A program made the position numbers and the translations under genes. From assembly GCF_963678635.1 (NCBI RefSeq), contig NC_087062.1:8110193-8174192 (forward strand): a stretch of DNA of 64,000 nt, written 5' to 3'. A model generated the notes under the pieces. That model saw only the letters and a program-made list of their open reading frames with translations. It searched no databases and was not told where the DNA came from. The DNA comes from Symsagittifera roscoffensis (taxonomy: Eukaryota > Xenacoelomorpha > Acoela > Convolutidae). This document shows positions 11,216-21,611 of this stretch, in pieces (position 1 is the stretch's first letter; the number at the start of each line of letters is the position of its first letter).

Positions 11216-13856
11216 TTGCTCAAAGTGGGGCCTCCCCTAAAATATTTACTTATTTTGTCGGGACTTTTTGTTGGAACTTTATGGCTGACCGGTCCTCAGT
11301 TCTGCTTCTATACCCTGTGGGATTTGCAATTGCGCTTGTTCACTTCATCAAACTGTGAAGTCTTTTCGGACTTCAGTTTGCTTGTTAGAACTGTGCGGTT
11401 ACCTTCTTTTCTTGTCTGTTTTTTGAGTTGTGTTGGAATGAAGCATTGCGGCTTCGTTCTCTTAAGCAAGTTGTGAAGTCTTGTCGGGATTCAGTTTGCA
11501 AGTTGGAACTTTGGCTGTCCGGTCCTCAGTTCTGCTTCTATACCCTGTGGGATTTTCATTTGCGCTTGTTCACTTCAGCAAACTGTGAAGTCTTTTCGGA
11601 CTTCAGTTTGCTTGTTAGAACTGTGCGGTTACTTTCTTTTCTTTTCTGTTTTTTTTTTGGATTATGTTGGAATGAAGCATTGCGGCTTCGTTTTTTTAAG
11701 CAAATTGTGAAGTCTTGTCGGGCTTCAGTTTGCAGGTTGGAGTTTTTTGGCTGTCCGGTCTTCAGTTCTGCTTCTGTACCCTGTGGGATTTGCAATTGCG
11801 CTTGTTCACTTCAGCAAACTGTGAAGTCTTTTCGGACTTCAGTTTGCTCGTTAGAACTGTGCGGTTACCTACTTTTCTTTTCTGTTTTTTGAATTGTTGG
11901 AATGAAGCATTGCGGCTTCGTTCTTTTAAGCAAGTTGTGAAGTCTTGTCGGGATTCAGTTTGCAAGTTGGAATTTTTTGGCTGTCTGGTCTTCAGTTCTG
12001 CTTCTGTACCCTGTGGGATTTGCAATTGCGCATGTTCACTTCGGCAAACTGAAGTCTTTTCGGACTTCAGTTTGCTCGTTAGAACTGTTCGGTTGCCTAC
12101 TTTTCTTTTGTTTTTTGGATTATGTCGGACTGAAGCATTGCGGCTTCGTTCTCTTAAGCAAATTGTGAAGTTTTGTCGGGCTTCAGTTTGCAAGTTGGAA
12201 CTTTGGCTGTCCGGTCCTCAGTTCTGCTTCTATACCCTGTGGGATTTGCAATTGCGCTTGTTCACTTCAGCAAACTGTGAAGTCTTTTCGGACTTCAGTT
12301 TGCTTGTTAGAACTGTGCGGTTACTTTCTTTTCTGTTTTTTGGATTATGTTGGAATGAAGCATTGCGGCTTCGTTCTCTTAAGCAAGTTGTGAAGTCTTG
12401 TCGGGATTCAGTTTGCAAGTTGGAATTTTTTGGCTGTCCGGTCTTCAGTTCTGCTTCTGTACCCTGTGGGATTTGCAATTGCGCATGTTCACTTCGGCGA
12501 ACTGAAGTCTTTTCGGACTTCAGTTTGCTCGTTAGAACTGTGCGGTTACCTACTTTTCTTTTCTGTTTTTTGAATTGTTGGAATGAAGCATTGCGGCTTC
12601 GTTCTCTTAAGCAAGTTGTGAAGTCTTGTCGGGATTCAGTTTGCAAGTTGGAATTTTTTGACTGTCCGGTCTTCAATTCTGCTTCTGTACCCTGTGGGAT
12701 TTGCAATTGCGCATGTTCACTTCGGCAAACTGAAGTCTTTTCGGACTTCAGTTTGCTCGTTAGAACTGTGCGGTTGCCTACTATTCTTTTGTTTTTTGGA
12801 TTATGTCGGAATGAAGCATTGCGGCTTCGTTCTCTTAAGCAAATTGTGAAGTTTTGTCGGGCTTCAGTTTGCAAGTTGGAACTTTGGCTGTCCGGTCCTC
12901 AGTTCTGCTTCTATACCCTGTGGGACTTGCAATTGCGCTTGTTCACTTCAGCTAACTGTGAAGTCTTTTCGGACTTCAGCTTGCTTGTTAAAACTGTGCG
13001 GTTACTTTGTTTTTTGGATTATGTTGGGATGAAGCATTGCGGCTTCGTTCTCTTAAGCAAGTTGTGAAGTCTTGTCGGGATTCAGTGTGCAAGTTGGAAT
13101 TTTTTGGCTGTCCGGTCTTCAGTTCTGCTTCTGTACCCTGTGGGATTTGCAATTGGGCATGTTCACTTCGGCAAACTGAAGTCTTTTCGGACTTCAGTTT
13201 GCTCGTTAGAACTGTGCGGTTGCCTACTTTTCTTTTGTTTTTTGGATTATGTCGGAATGAAGCATTGCGGCTTCGTTCTCTTAAGCAAATTGTGAAGTTT
13301 TGTCGGGCTTCAGTTTGCAAGTTGGAACTTTGGCTGTCCGGTCCTCAGTTCTGCTTCTATACCCTGTGGGATTTGCAATTGCGCTTGTTCACTTCAGCAA
13401 ACTGTGAAGTCTTTTCGGACTTCAGTTTGCTTGTTAAAACTGTGCGGTTACTTTCTTTTCTGTTTTTTGGATTATGTTGGAATGAAGCATTGCGGCTTCG
13501 TTCTCTTAAGCAAGTTGTGAAGTCTTGTCGGGATTCAGTTTGCAAGTTGGAATTTTTTGGCTGTCCGGTCTTCAGTTCTGCTTCTGTACCCTGTGGGATT
13601 TGCAATTGCGCATGTTCACTTCGGCGAACTGAAGTCTTTTCGGACTTCAGTTTGCTCGTTAGAACTGTGCGGTTACCTACTTTTCTTTTCTGTTTTTTGA
13701 ATTGTTGGAATGAAGCATTGCGGCTTCGTTCTCTTAAGCAAGTTGTGAAGTCTTGTCGGGATTCAGTTTGCAAGTTGGAATTTTTTGGCTGCCCGGTCTT
13801 CAGTTCTGCTTCTGTACCCTGTGGGATTTGCAATTGCGCATGTTCACTTAAGCATT
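11216..13856. repeat. ~228-bp tandem satellite, about 11-12 copies
   Basis: The landmark CAGTTCTGCTTCT followed by ACCCTGTGGG recurs near 11,298, 11,527, 11,763, 11,994, 12,219, 12,444, 12,675, 12,903, 13,125, 13,346, 13,573 and 13,803, a period of 221-236 bp. Each unit contains a CTTCAG/CTGAAG inverted repeat around TTTTCG that can form a strong hairpin. Units alternate between a CCTCAG...TATACC and a CTTCAG...TGTACC type. The period is close to 76 codons, so long frames stay open on both strands, but the encoded peptides are only the repeat read in different frames. The array runs directly into the transposase reading frame at about 13,850. Confidence 0.9.
12044..12075. repeat. 13-bp-stem hairpin within the 228-bp satellite unit (example copy)
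   Basis: GCAAACTGAAGTC at 12,044-12,056 is followed by the loop TTTTCG and by the perfect complement GACTTCAGTTTGC at 12,063-12,075. The same arrangement, with small changes such as TCAGCAAACTGTGAAGTC, recurs in every unit of the array. Confidence 0.85.
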
Positions 13857-15269
13857 GAAAATAACCATGCACATGAGGTAACAGAAAAGACTGAAATAAC
13901 AGAAAATGCAGGTGATCAATTAACCTGTATTAGCAAAATATCAACTTGTTTTTTGGACAATGATAAAATTTACAATGTGTCCCAGCAAACTAACTCTGCT
14001 CTCAATTTAGATTCAAACATTGCATCTGGATCGCGTAAGTCTTCCAGAAACAGGTTTGCCGCAGTAAAAAGTTTATACAACGATGACTTGTTTACCCTTG
14101 ATTGTAACATATGCCCTGTACCAGTTAGACTCAGTAATGTAAACTTGATGCAGCATTTCAGTTTGTTGCACAAAAAAGAAGTTACTTTTGACTGTCCTTT
14201 GGAGGGATGTGGGAGAAGTTATACGGGTTTTTTTACATTCAATAGACATATTTTGCAGCATGAAACAGAATTGGCTCTTAACCGATGTAAACTAGCCGAT
14301 GAAGTTTTGATGAATGATAATTTAAATGTTATATGCAATAACGCGCCAATTTTTCAACTTGAAAACAGTGCTGGTTCGAATGGAAGTGAAATCAGTATCA
14401 TCAAAACCAATGAAATTGTTGAATCAATAGAAACAAATAATTTTCAACTAGTTTCAGAAACATCCTCAGGAACTACGGATTGCTTCAGAACAGGTATGAT
14501 AACTCAAAGTAGTTCGGCTGTGCAGCGAAAGAGTTATATTTGGACAAGAGCTAAGTTTTCAACTCAAAAAAGGGAAAATCATTCTTGTAAGTTTGAAGGT
14601 TGTAGTAGCCGTGCTGTAAGTGTTGCAAATTTTGATCATCATGTTGGCAAATATCATGGAAATGCAAAAAACTGGCCTTGTGCTTTCTGTTATCGAGTGT
14701 TTGGTTCTCGTAGTGTTTTGAGAAAACATGTAAGAATACATCGTTCTGAAACTGAAAATGAACCACCTGCATGCGATTTTTCAAGCAAGGATCTATCTTT
14801 TGATAAAAGTACACCCAATCCTATTCTAACTGATGAAATGAATATTGATGTATCACAAAATTTTAGTCGTTTCTGTGATGGTTCTTTTGGTCGTGAGCTG
14901 CTTTTCAAGTCTTTGCACTGCTCTTCAAATAATTGGAAGCAAAGTTTCGATTTTATGGAAAATGCTCATAATGTAGCTAGTGACATGATTGATAACTTTT
15001 TAAGAGCACTGATAGAGATTGGTTCAATGGTACCGAACGTAAATGATTGTGCAATATACACCAATTTGAAAAGTTCTTGTGAAAATTTTTGTTTTTCGTC
15101 TGAGAGTAACCAATATCAACTTCTAAAGTTTTTGAAAGATCAAAAATCCTTTGTCATGTCAACCGATTTAAAGTTTGGCAATACATGTGAGTCGAGAAAC
15201 ATAGGAGGTATGACGGTATATCGTGAAGTTCAAAAAATGGTCAGTTCATCTCTATTTCTCAAGTGTTGA
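13857..15269 (+). CDS. C2H2 zinc-finger N-terminal part of a transposase-like protein (start not defined)
   Basis: The frame is open from the end of the satellite to a stop at 15,267-15,269. It encodes four C2H2 zinc-finger-like modules in two pairs. The first pair lies at about 14,105-14,265 (C-x2-C...H-x4-H, then C-x4-C...H-x4-H), and the second at about 14,585-14,745 (C-x4-C...H, then CAFC...H-x3-H). Paired fingers ahead of a large catalytic region are typical of DNA-binding transposase-derived proteins. No in-frame ATG lies near the satellite boundary. The first in-frame Met is inside finger one, so the true start is probably in an upstream exon, and a possible acceptor CACTTAAG lies at about 13,845-13,852. 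The frame is lost near an A6 run at 15,232-15,237, after which the neighbouring frame continues the protein. Confidence 0.6.
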   Translation, partial: ENNHAHEVTEKTEITENAGDQLTCISKISTCFLDNDKIYNVSQQTNSALNLDSNIASGSRKSSRNRFAAVKSLYNDDLFTLDCNICPVPVRLSNVNLMQHFSLLHKKEVTFDCPLEGCGRSYTGFFTFNRHILQHETELALNRCKLADEVLMNDNLNVICNNAPIFQLENSAGSNGSEISIIKTNEIVESIETNNFQLVSETSSGTTDCFRTGMITQSSSAVQRKSYIWTRAKFSTQKRENHSCKFEGCSSRAVSVANFDHHVGKYHGNAKNWPCAFCYRVFGSRSVLRKHVRIHRSETENEPPACDFSSKDLSFDKSTPNPILTDEMNIDVSQNFSRFCDGSFGRELLFKSLHCSSNNWKQSFDFMENAHNVASDMIDNFLRALIEIGSMVPNVNDCAIYTNLKSSCENFCFSSESNQYQLLKFLKDQKSFVMSTDLKFGNTCESRNIGGMTVYREVQKMVSSSLFLKC

Positions 15270-16621
15270 AAAATGTCATATTCGAACATGATGAAATTCT
15301 TGATGTATGCATTTTGTATAGTAAGTTTTTAGATAAACTAAGTAACGACGGAATTCTTTTAGATTGTATGCAAACGGAAGGACGTTTTAAAGTCAATTCT
15401 AATGTGGACGTACTATATTTACCTAATATTGAAGCTTCTGTTTTTGATTCCAATTCTGATAAGATTTTTGACGTGTACCTGCAACTTTATTTTGATGAAG
15501 TTGAGCCGGTTAATCCCATTGGCACAAGAACAACCATTCATAAATTAGGCTGTTTTTATTGGACATTAAGCAATCTCCCCCCATGGATTTCATCTGACAT
15601 GCGCATGATGCATGTTGTTGCGTTTGTTGCCTACCTTGATATTGTAGAATTTGGTTTTAGCGAAGTTTTAAATACAATAAGTGAAGATCTCAAACAACTT
15701 GAAAAAGGAATGAAAATTTTAACCAGAAGTGGAAAGGAATTTATTTTGTTTGGCAAAGGCATGACTTTTGTGGCTGACAATTTAGCGTATAATGCAGTTA
15801 TGGGTTTTAACGAAAGTTTTTCTGCGGGTAGTTGTTGCTCTAAGTGTGTAATTCCTCAATCCATGTTTAAAGATAGACACGAAGAATGTTTTGACGAGTT
15901 GAGAACCCCATCCAGATGTATTGAAAATTTCGAGCAGAAGTGTAACGGTGTCAAGCGTGTTTGTGAATTAAAAACAAATTTTTTCAACCCCTACGAAAAT
16001 TTCACAGGTGATTTACATCATGACATTTTCCAAGGCGGTCTTATGCACACTTTAAGAGTTGTCTTGAATGATTTAATTCCTGATTACCTGACAATTAATG
16101 ATTTAAATTATAGGATTAATCATTTTGGTTATGGTCGTGATATTGACGGAAAGCCTTCAGAAATAAGTTATGATCGGGTTAAGGATAAAAGTGCCGGGCA
16201 TTTCAAGCAGAAGTATGACCAAATGTTTACTCTGTTCCGTTTTCTGCCTCTGATAATTGGCGATTTTATCCCGGTTATGGATGATACATGGTTGTTTTTG
16301 TTGGACTATTTGTATCTTATTTCTTATCTAATGAGTCCTGCCTTTTTAGAAGCCGACTATCAAGTTCTTGGCGTTTTAATTCGTAAGTTTTGTCTGAATA
16401 ATTTCTTTTCAGCTAAGAAACTTAAAGAAAAGAAACTGAAGTTATTGTTTAGAGCAACATTTGGCTGCCTTCAGGGAGATGTATCCAGCAGAGTCCATAA
16501 TTTTCAAGCAGCACAAATTGATCCATTATCCTCGCATTCTCAAATCATCAGGACCCTTTTTGTATCAAAGTGTTCTGAAATACGAAAGAAAGCATATTTT
16601 TGTAAAACATATAGCCGATAA
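15241..16621 (+). CDS. central region of the transposase-like protein (frame-shifted continuation)
   Basis: This frame continues the zinc-finger protein after the break near 15,235; it reads on without an ATG of its own. It contains a conserved-looking core with an acidic DLHHDIFQGG motif at about 16,010-16,040 and a CSKC pair at about 15,837-15,848. Aspartates lie in LDYLYL and MDDTW contexts at 16,270-16,320. From memory the pattern resembles the large uncharacterised animal family related to CACTA transposases (tnp2 with DUF4218-like C-terminus), where a D-HD-x-EG motif occupies this place. That assignment needs a profile search. The open frame ends at 16,619-16,621, but its sequence is no longer family-like after about 16,460, where the third frame takes over. 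Confidence 0.55.
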
Positions 16622-17186
16622 CACCAAAAATTTTAAAAATATATGTAAGACTATAGCTGTTAGACATCAGTTGAATCAATTTCTTGATTGGCGCGACTCT
16701 GTTCCCAGAAAAAGCGAACGTTTCCCGAATGGGAAAGTGGTTAGCGTGTCTGATGAGCTAGCCCATTGTTTTTACCCTGAAGTTTTCCCAAACAATGAGG
16801 TCTTTGAATCTCGAAGTGTTTTTATTCAAGGTACCCGATACTCAGTTGACGATGTGCTAATTTTATCCTTAGAAAATGCTGATCCTTTGACTCCAAATTT
16901 TTGTCAAATTAAACGTATTTTAAGCTCCAATGATTCAATTTTTTTTGTTTCGTCCAAACTCAAATTAGAACATTATGAGCACCATTCAAGATCGTTTTTA
17001 GTAACTCAGTCCCAAAAAGATAACACTCAAGTTGTACGCCATAAAGAATTATTCGATTTTCATCCGCTATCGCTGCATCATTGCTTCCTTGCGTCTTGCT
17101 CGTTTTTTCGCGTTGTCCTACGCAATCGTCTTGTTTTTAATAATTACGCATCTTACTTTGAATCCTTCAGTTGTAGCTCTGATTAG
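16461..17186 (+). CDS. C-terminal region of the transposase-like protein (second frame-shifted continuation)
   Basis: It begins with a segment HKLIHYPRILKSSGP followed by ERKHIFVKHIADNTKNFKN. This is the part that most clearly recalls DUF4218-type and related transposase-derived proteins, where a KHHFLVHYP-like block precedes a KHRFFK-like block. A further ~150 residues lead to a TAG stop at 17,184-17,186, 59 bp before the SGNH hydrolase start. The break from the previous frame lies near 16,460. Two single-frame breaks in about 3.3 kb mean the gene is either a recent pseudogene or carries assembly indels; the reading frames are otherwise long and clean. Confidence 0.6.
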   Translation: MAAFREMYPAESIIFKQHKLIHYPRILKSSGPFLYQSVLKYERKHIFVKHIADNTKNFKNICKTIAVRHQLNQFLDWRDSVPRKSERFPNGKVVSVSDELAHCFYPEVFPNNEVFESRSVFIQGTRYSVDDVLILSLENADPLTPNFCQIKRILSSNDSIFFVSSKLKLEHYEHHSRSFLVTQSQKDNTQVVRHKELFDFHPLSLHHCFLASCSFFRVVLRNRLVFNNYASYFESFSCSSD

Positions 17187-17245
17187 CTCGTCTTGTGTTA
17201 TAAACTTCACCTATTGAATTGTTAATTGACTTTTAGAGTGAAATT

Positions 17246-17887
17246 ATGAGTGTCAGAAAACTTAACTTCCCACCTAAACTACTATCCCCAAAAGAACAGG
17301 AAGAGAATGAAATTTTTAGCATGCTGCACTACATGTTTTATATTATAACTGTGAATTATAGTGATTTTTTGGATGACAAAATTCTGTTTGTTGGTGATTC
17401 TAATATGAAATACGCATATAATGCTACGAAAGACTTCGATCTCTTTAATAAATATAATATAGCTGTAAACAGTAGATCAGGACGATGCGCTCGACACCTT
17501 CAATCTATCTATCCAGAAATCGTTTGGTTTAAATATATTGTAATAATAGTTGGTAATAATGATTTTAATAATACGGACAATGCACAACTAATTAAATATT
17601 ATAAAGATTTGCGTGACCATATACCCGAGTTAAACATAAAGCAGTATGTCAAATTTGTTGAACTACTTCCGAGGAAAGACCATAATGCGGAAGCTGTGAA
17701 GGCATTCAACAGAAAACTGAAGGAGTCTTTAGCCTCTGATATTATTCCAAACAACTCTATTTCTCCTTGTCATTTCAGAGACGACGAACATTACCATCTG
17801 AAACCGGAATTTTTTGGCAAATTTGCAAAGTTAATGGCCAACTGTTGTAGAATTATGATGGAAAAAGTTGTTACGAAGGAAATCTAA
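17246..17887 (+). CDS. SGNH-family hydrolase carried by the transposon
   Basis: A 213-residue intact frame starts at the ATG 59 bp after the transposase stop. Conserved SGNH blocks are visible: block I GDSN at residues 50-53 with nucleophile Ser52, a glycine at 79 as block II candidate, block III GNND at 103-106, and block V near 179-185. At block V, Asp179-x-x-His182 fits exactly, and His184-Leu185 followed by KPEFFG resembles the usual D-x-x-H-L context. The family (GDSL/SGNH esterases and acetylhydrolases) cleaves ester bonds, and no substrate can be inferred. There is no signal peptide or membrane segment, so it is probably intracellular. Related esterase domains are known in some CR1-type LINE ORF1 proteins. 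Finding one as a free-standing intact gene beside a broken transposase suggests a conserved accessory role. Confidence 0.75.
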   Translation: MSVRKLNFPPKLLSPKEQEENEIFSMLHYMFYIITVNYSDFLDDKILFVGDSNMKYAYNATKDFDLFNKYNIAVNSRSGRCARHLQSIYPEIVWFKYIVIIVGNNDFNNTDNAQLIKYYKDLRDHIPELNIKQYVKFVELLPRKDHNAEAVKAFNRKLKESLASDIIPNNSISPCHFRDDEHYHLKPEFFGKFAKLMANCCRIMMEKVVTKEI

Positions 17888-17929
17888 ATATCGCAAGAAC
17901 AGTCCTCCCTTTAAGAAAAAACAAAAAAG

Positions 17930-18780
17930 GTAGCCCAAAACGAATCAAAATCTATTTTTCATGTCCATGATTCCAAAACTGCAAAGACTTTATAGGTAAA
18001 AAAATCAAAATATTCGTATAGCTGCTTGTTTTCATTCATTCAAAAAAAATCATAAAAAACAATAAATTTGCAAAACTTAAAAAGGCTACTTTTGGCGTTA
18101 TTTAATTGTTTGTTGTCTCTGCTTTTTTAATCAAGAAAAGTACTTTTAAAATTCTTCAAAAAAATTAGAAAATCAAAAAATTTGTCGGTTTTTCTTCAAT
18201 TCAAAAGCTACTTCGAAAAAAATTTAAAAAACGTCTAAAAATGAAAAAAAAAATGAAAGTTTTTATGCTTAATCGGATCTTTGTCATAATTTTTGTATTT
18301 GGAATATTTTAAATGCTTCTCTCTTTTCTTTTATGTTTTGTACTTTGTGTTATTTGTTGTCTAGTGATTAACTTCAAAGCCTGATTTGTACCTTTTTGAT
18401 ATTGTATCTTCCAGATAGAACAAAAAACTTCGCAAAAAAGTCCAAAAGTTTGCAAAACCTAGAAAAAGCTTACTTTTGGCGTTACTTAATCGACTGTTGT
18501 CTCTCTATACTTATTTAATTTGCATGCTTAATCAAGAAAAGTACATAAAAAAAAATTGTCCATTGTTCTTCTTCCATTCAAAAGCTCGTTCAAAAAAAAT
18601 AAAAAAAAGTCTTTAAAGAAAAAAATTCTAGGCCTAATTCGATCTTTGTCATAATTTTTGTAACCGGAATTTTATAAATGCTTCTCTCTCTTTGGTTTCA
18701 TGTATTTGTACTTCAATTTAAAGCCTGATATGTATTTTTCTGATATTGCATCTTTTTGATAGAACATCTTTTTTGGGCTT
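17930..18780. repeat. ~380-bp unit, two degenerate copies
   Basis: The blocks TACTTTTGGCGTTA (near 18,086 and 18,471) and GATCTTTGTCATAATTTTTG (near 18,281 and 18,641) recur at about 360-385 bp. No coding frame. A T-rich stretch follows to about 18,960. Confidence 0.65.
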
Positions 18781-18959
18781 TACGGTCTTACTCTTAATTT
18801 GCATCAGTTATAAATTTTAGTTAGATTCTTGTTTGAGGTCGAATCTTTATCGGGTTATCTTGAAATCAGGGTCATTATTTTTTTTTTTTTTCATATTTTG
18901 AACCAGATCTTTTGCGATCGTAACTTAAGGGGAATCATGCACATGTTGTTCAGGCTAAC

Positions 18960-20400
18960 CCATATATAATAATTAATAGCTTTGAAATTGGAGTGAATCT
19001 TAAAGCCTTTAAATAGCCAAGGTGACTTACTTCAAAGTCTGTCCGAAGTCAGTAGCTTTGAAATTGACTCTGATTTGCTGTTGAAACCTTTTCGGGTTTA
19101 ATTTCATTCATTGTCAATGCATAACTACAATTTCAATAGCTACTAACTTTGTTGATCTAAATAAACAGTTGAGGTTGAAAATCTTTTCAGTTTAATCATC
19201 TTCTGTGTATAATTTTCGTGCTTGTGTTGTGTAGTTCGAATCAGATCCCTTCCCTCTTACTTTAACCGGAATCTTTCTCTTGTTGTTCATTCTATTTCAT
19301 ATTTAATACTTAACCATTTGATGAATAAAGTTGTCTTAAAGCCCTAAAAATCACCAAGCTTGCTAATTTCAAAAGGAAATTTTGTTCTGATCTTTCGGTT
19401 TTCCCAAATGTGTCAGAAGTTAGTAGCTTTAGAGTTGACTCTGATTTGGAGTTGAAACCTTTTCGGGTTTACTTGCAATCAGGGTCAATGCATAACCATG
19501 ATTTGAATAGCTACTAACTTTGTTATTCTGAATAAATAGTTGAGGTTCGAAACCTTTTCGGGTTGATCATCTTCTGTTTATAATTTTTCATGTTCGTGTT
19601 GTGTAGTTTAAACCAGATCTCTTCCCTCTTACATTAACCGGAATCTTTTTCTTGTTGTTTATTCTCTTTCATATTTAATACTTAAACATTTGATGAATAA
19701 ATTTGTCGTAAAGCCCTAATATTCACCAAGCTTGCTTATTTGAAAGTAAAGTTTTGTTCTGGCCTTTCAGTTTTTTCAAATGTGTCAGAAGTTAGTAGCT
19801 TTAAAGTTGACTCTGATTTGGAGTTGAAACTTTTTCGGGTTTACTTGCAATCAGGGGCAATGCTTAACCAAGATTTGAATAGCTACTTACTTTGTTAATC
19901 AAATAAACAGTTGAGGTTCGAAATCTTTTCGGGTTGATCATCTTCTGTTTGTCATTTTGCATGTTCGTGTTGTGTAGTTTGAGCCAGATCTTTTCACTCT
20001 TACTTTAACCGGAATCTTTCTCTTGCTGTTCATTCTAATTCTTATTTTATACTTAACTATTTAATGAATAAACTTAGTCATGAAGCCTTAAATTTAACCA
20101 AGCTTGCTTATTTGAAATTGAAATTTTTTCTGGCCTCTCGGTTCTCTCAAATGTGCCAGAAGTTAGTAGCTTTAAACTGACTCTGATTTGGAGTTGAAAC
20201 TTTTTCGGGTTTACTTGCAATCAGGGGCAATGCTTAACCATGATTTGAATAGCTACTTACTTTGTTAATTAAATAAACAGATGAGGCTCGAAACCTTTTC
20301 GGGTTGAGTATCTTCCGATTATATCTTTCAATTTTGTGATGTGAAAATTTAATCAGATCTCTGCCCTCCTATTTAACCGGAATCTTTCACTTGTTTTTCG
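18960..20400. repeat. ~368-bp tandem satellite, about four copies
   Basis: The landmark GAAACCTTTTCGGGTTTA (or GAAACTTTTTCGGG) recurs near 19,085, 19,454, 19,822 and 20,195. Each unit also contains TTAACCGGAATCTTT, AATAGCTACT and GTTGAGGTTCGAAA blocks. The period is 365-375 bp, and divergence increases towards both ends. It mirrors the left-hand arrays in position relative to the genes. Confidence 0.8.
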
Positions 20401-20948
20401 TTCTAATTCAAGTTTCATAATTAGCTATTCTTTTGAATGTTGTATAAATGTTTTGTGTTTGCTTAAATAATTGCGAATAGGAATTGGGAAAGGAACGTTC
20501 TTTTGCTGTTCAAATTAGCAAGTTGGTGATATCATTTGAATGAATAATTTAATTTTGGTGCTTGACTGGAAAGAAGCGTTACTGGAAATTTACCTGGTTA
20601 AACTTTTGGATGTCTCATTTTGAGGTAAATAAGCGAACACATTTGTTTCCAGTAGCCTTAATTGTTATGTGCATTTGTTACCTTTAGCGAGCCTTTCCTT
20701 GTTCCATACGTGGGACCAACTGTAGAGGCCTTCACGTGGCGGTCCTGTTGAAGTGTCTTACTTCTGTAAGACATGAGCTGACATCTACTTAATAAGTTTT
20801 TTTCATAGGTTTCTAATTTCCATCTGTCTTCATATTTTGCCTCAAAATATCCTCGGGGAGTTTGATTGGTTGTGGCTTTTGCAATCAACCGCAAATTTGA
20901 GCCCCAATAGAATTTAAATGGATTAAAAGTTGTTTGTTTCATTTATGC
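20401..20948. other. about 550 bp without a recognisable gene
   Basis: Between the 368-bp satellite and the terminal palindrome. A 94-codon minus-strand open frame (20,658-20,942) has no recognisable motif and I do not call it a gene. Confidence 0.4.
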
Positions 20949-20969
20949 GCTCAAAAACAGGTCAAGAAT

Positions 20970-21611
20970 TTTTACCTTAACGTACCTTAAAACACCTTAA
21001 AAAGTTAAGGTAAGTTTGCACTACCTTAAGTACACCTTAACTTACCTTAAAACACCTTAAAAATTTACCTTAAATCACCTTAAAAGTTAAGGTGTATCAA
21101 CCTTAAAAAACACCTTAAAAAAGTTTTTTATAGGTAAATTTACCTTAAAAGTTTACCTTAAAAAAGTAGGTAATTTAACTACATTTACCTTAACATTAAG
21201 GTGTTTTTACCTTAAATTTTTACCTTAAAAACACAAAAGTTAAGGTAAAATAACCTCAAATGTTAAGGTAAAAAAACCTTAAAAGTGAAGAGAATTAAGG
21301 TTTTTTACCTTAACATTTAAGGTTATTTTACCTTAACTTTTGTGTTTTTAAGGTAAAAATTTAAGGTAAAAACACCTTAATGTTAAGGTAAATGTAGTTA
21401 AATTACCTACTTTTTTAAGGTACATTTTTAAGGTAAATTTACCTATAAAAAAAATTTTTAAGGTGTTTTTTAAGGTTGATACACCTTAACTTTTAAGGTG
21501 ATTTAAGGTAAATTTTTAAGGTGTTTTAAGGTAAGTTAAGGTGTACTTAAGGTAGTGCAAATTTACCTTAATTGTTAAGGTGTTTTAAGGTATTTTTTAA
21601 GGTAAATTTAC
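20970..21611. repeat. ~640-bp near-perfect palindrome built from ACCTTAA/TTAAGGT motifs
   Basis: Two arms of about 315 bp are reverse complements, with a short loop at about 21,285-21,292 (AAGTGAAG between CCTTAAAA and AATTAAGG). Both arms contain the same ordered landmarks, for example GCACTACCTTAAGTACACC on the left and GGTGTACTTAAGGTAGTGC on the right. The right arm runs into the right terminal repeat; the left arm begins just inside a degenerate CGCTCAAAAAC at 20,948. The structure could extrude as a cruciform or transcribe to a long hairpin RNA. Confidence 0.9.

Noticed and set aside
11428..13872. Long open frames on both strands (up to 450 codons) across the 228-bp satellite
   Set aside because: The unit length is near a multiple of three and lacks stops in several frames on both strands. 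The peptides simply repeat the unit, with no independent sign of coding.
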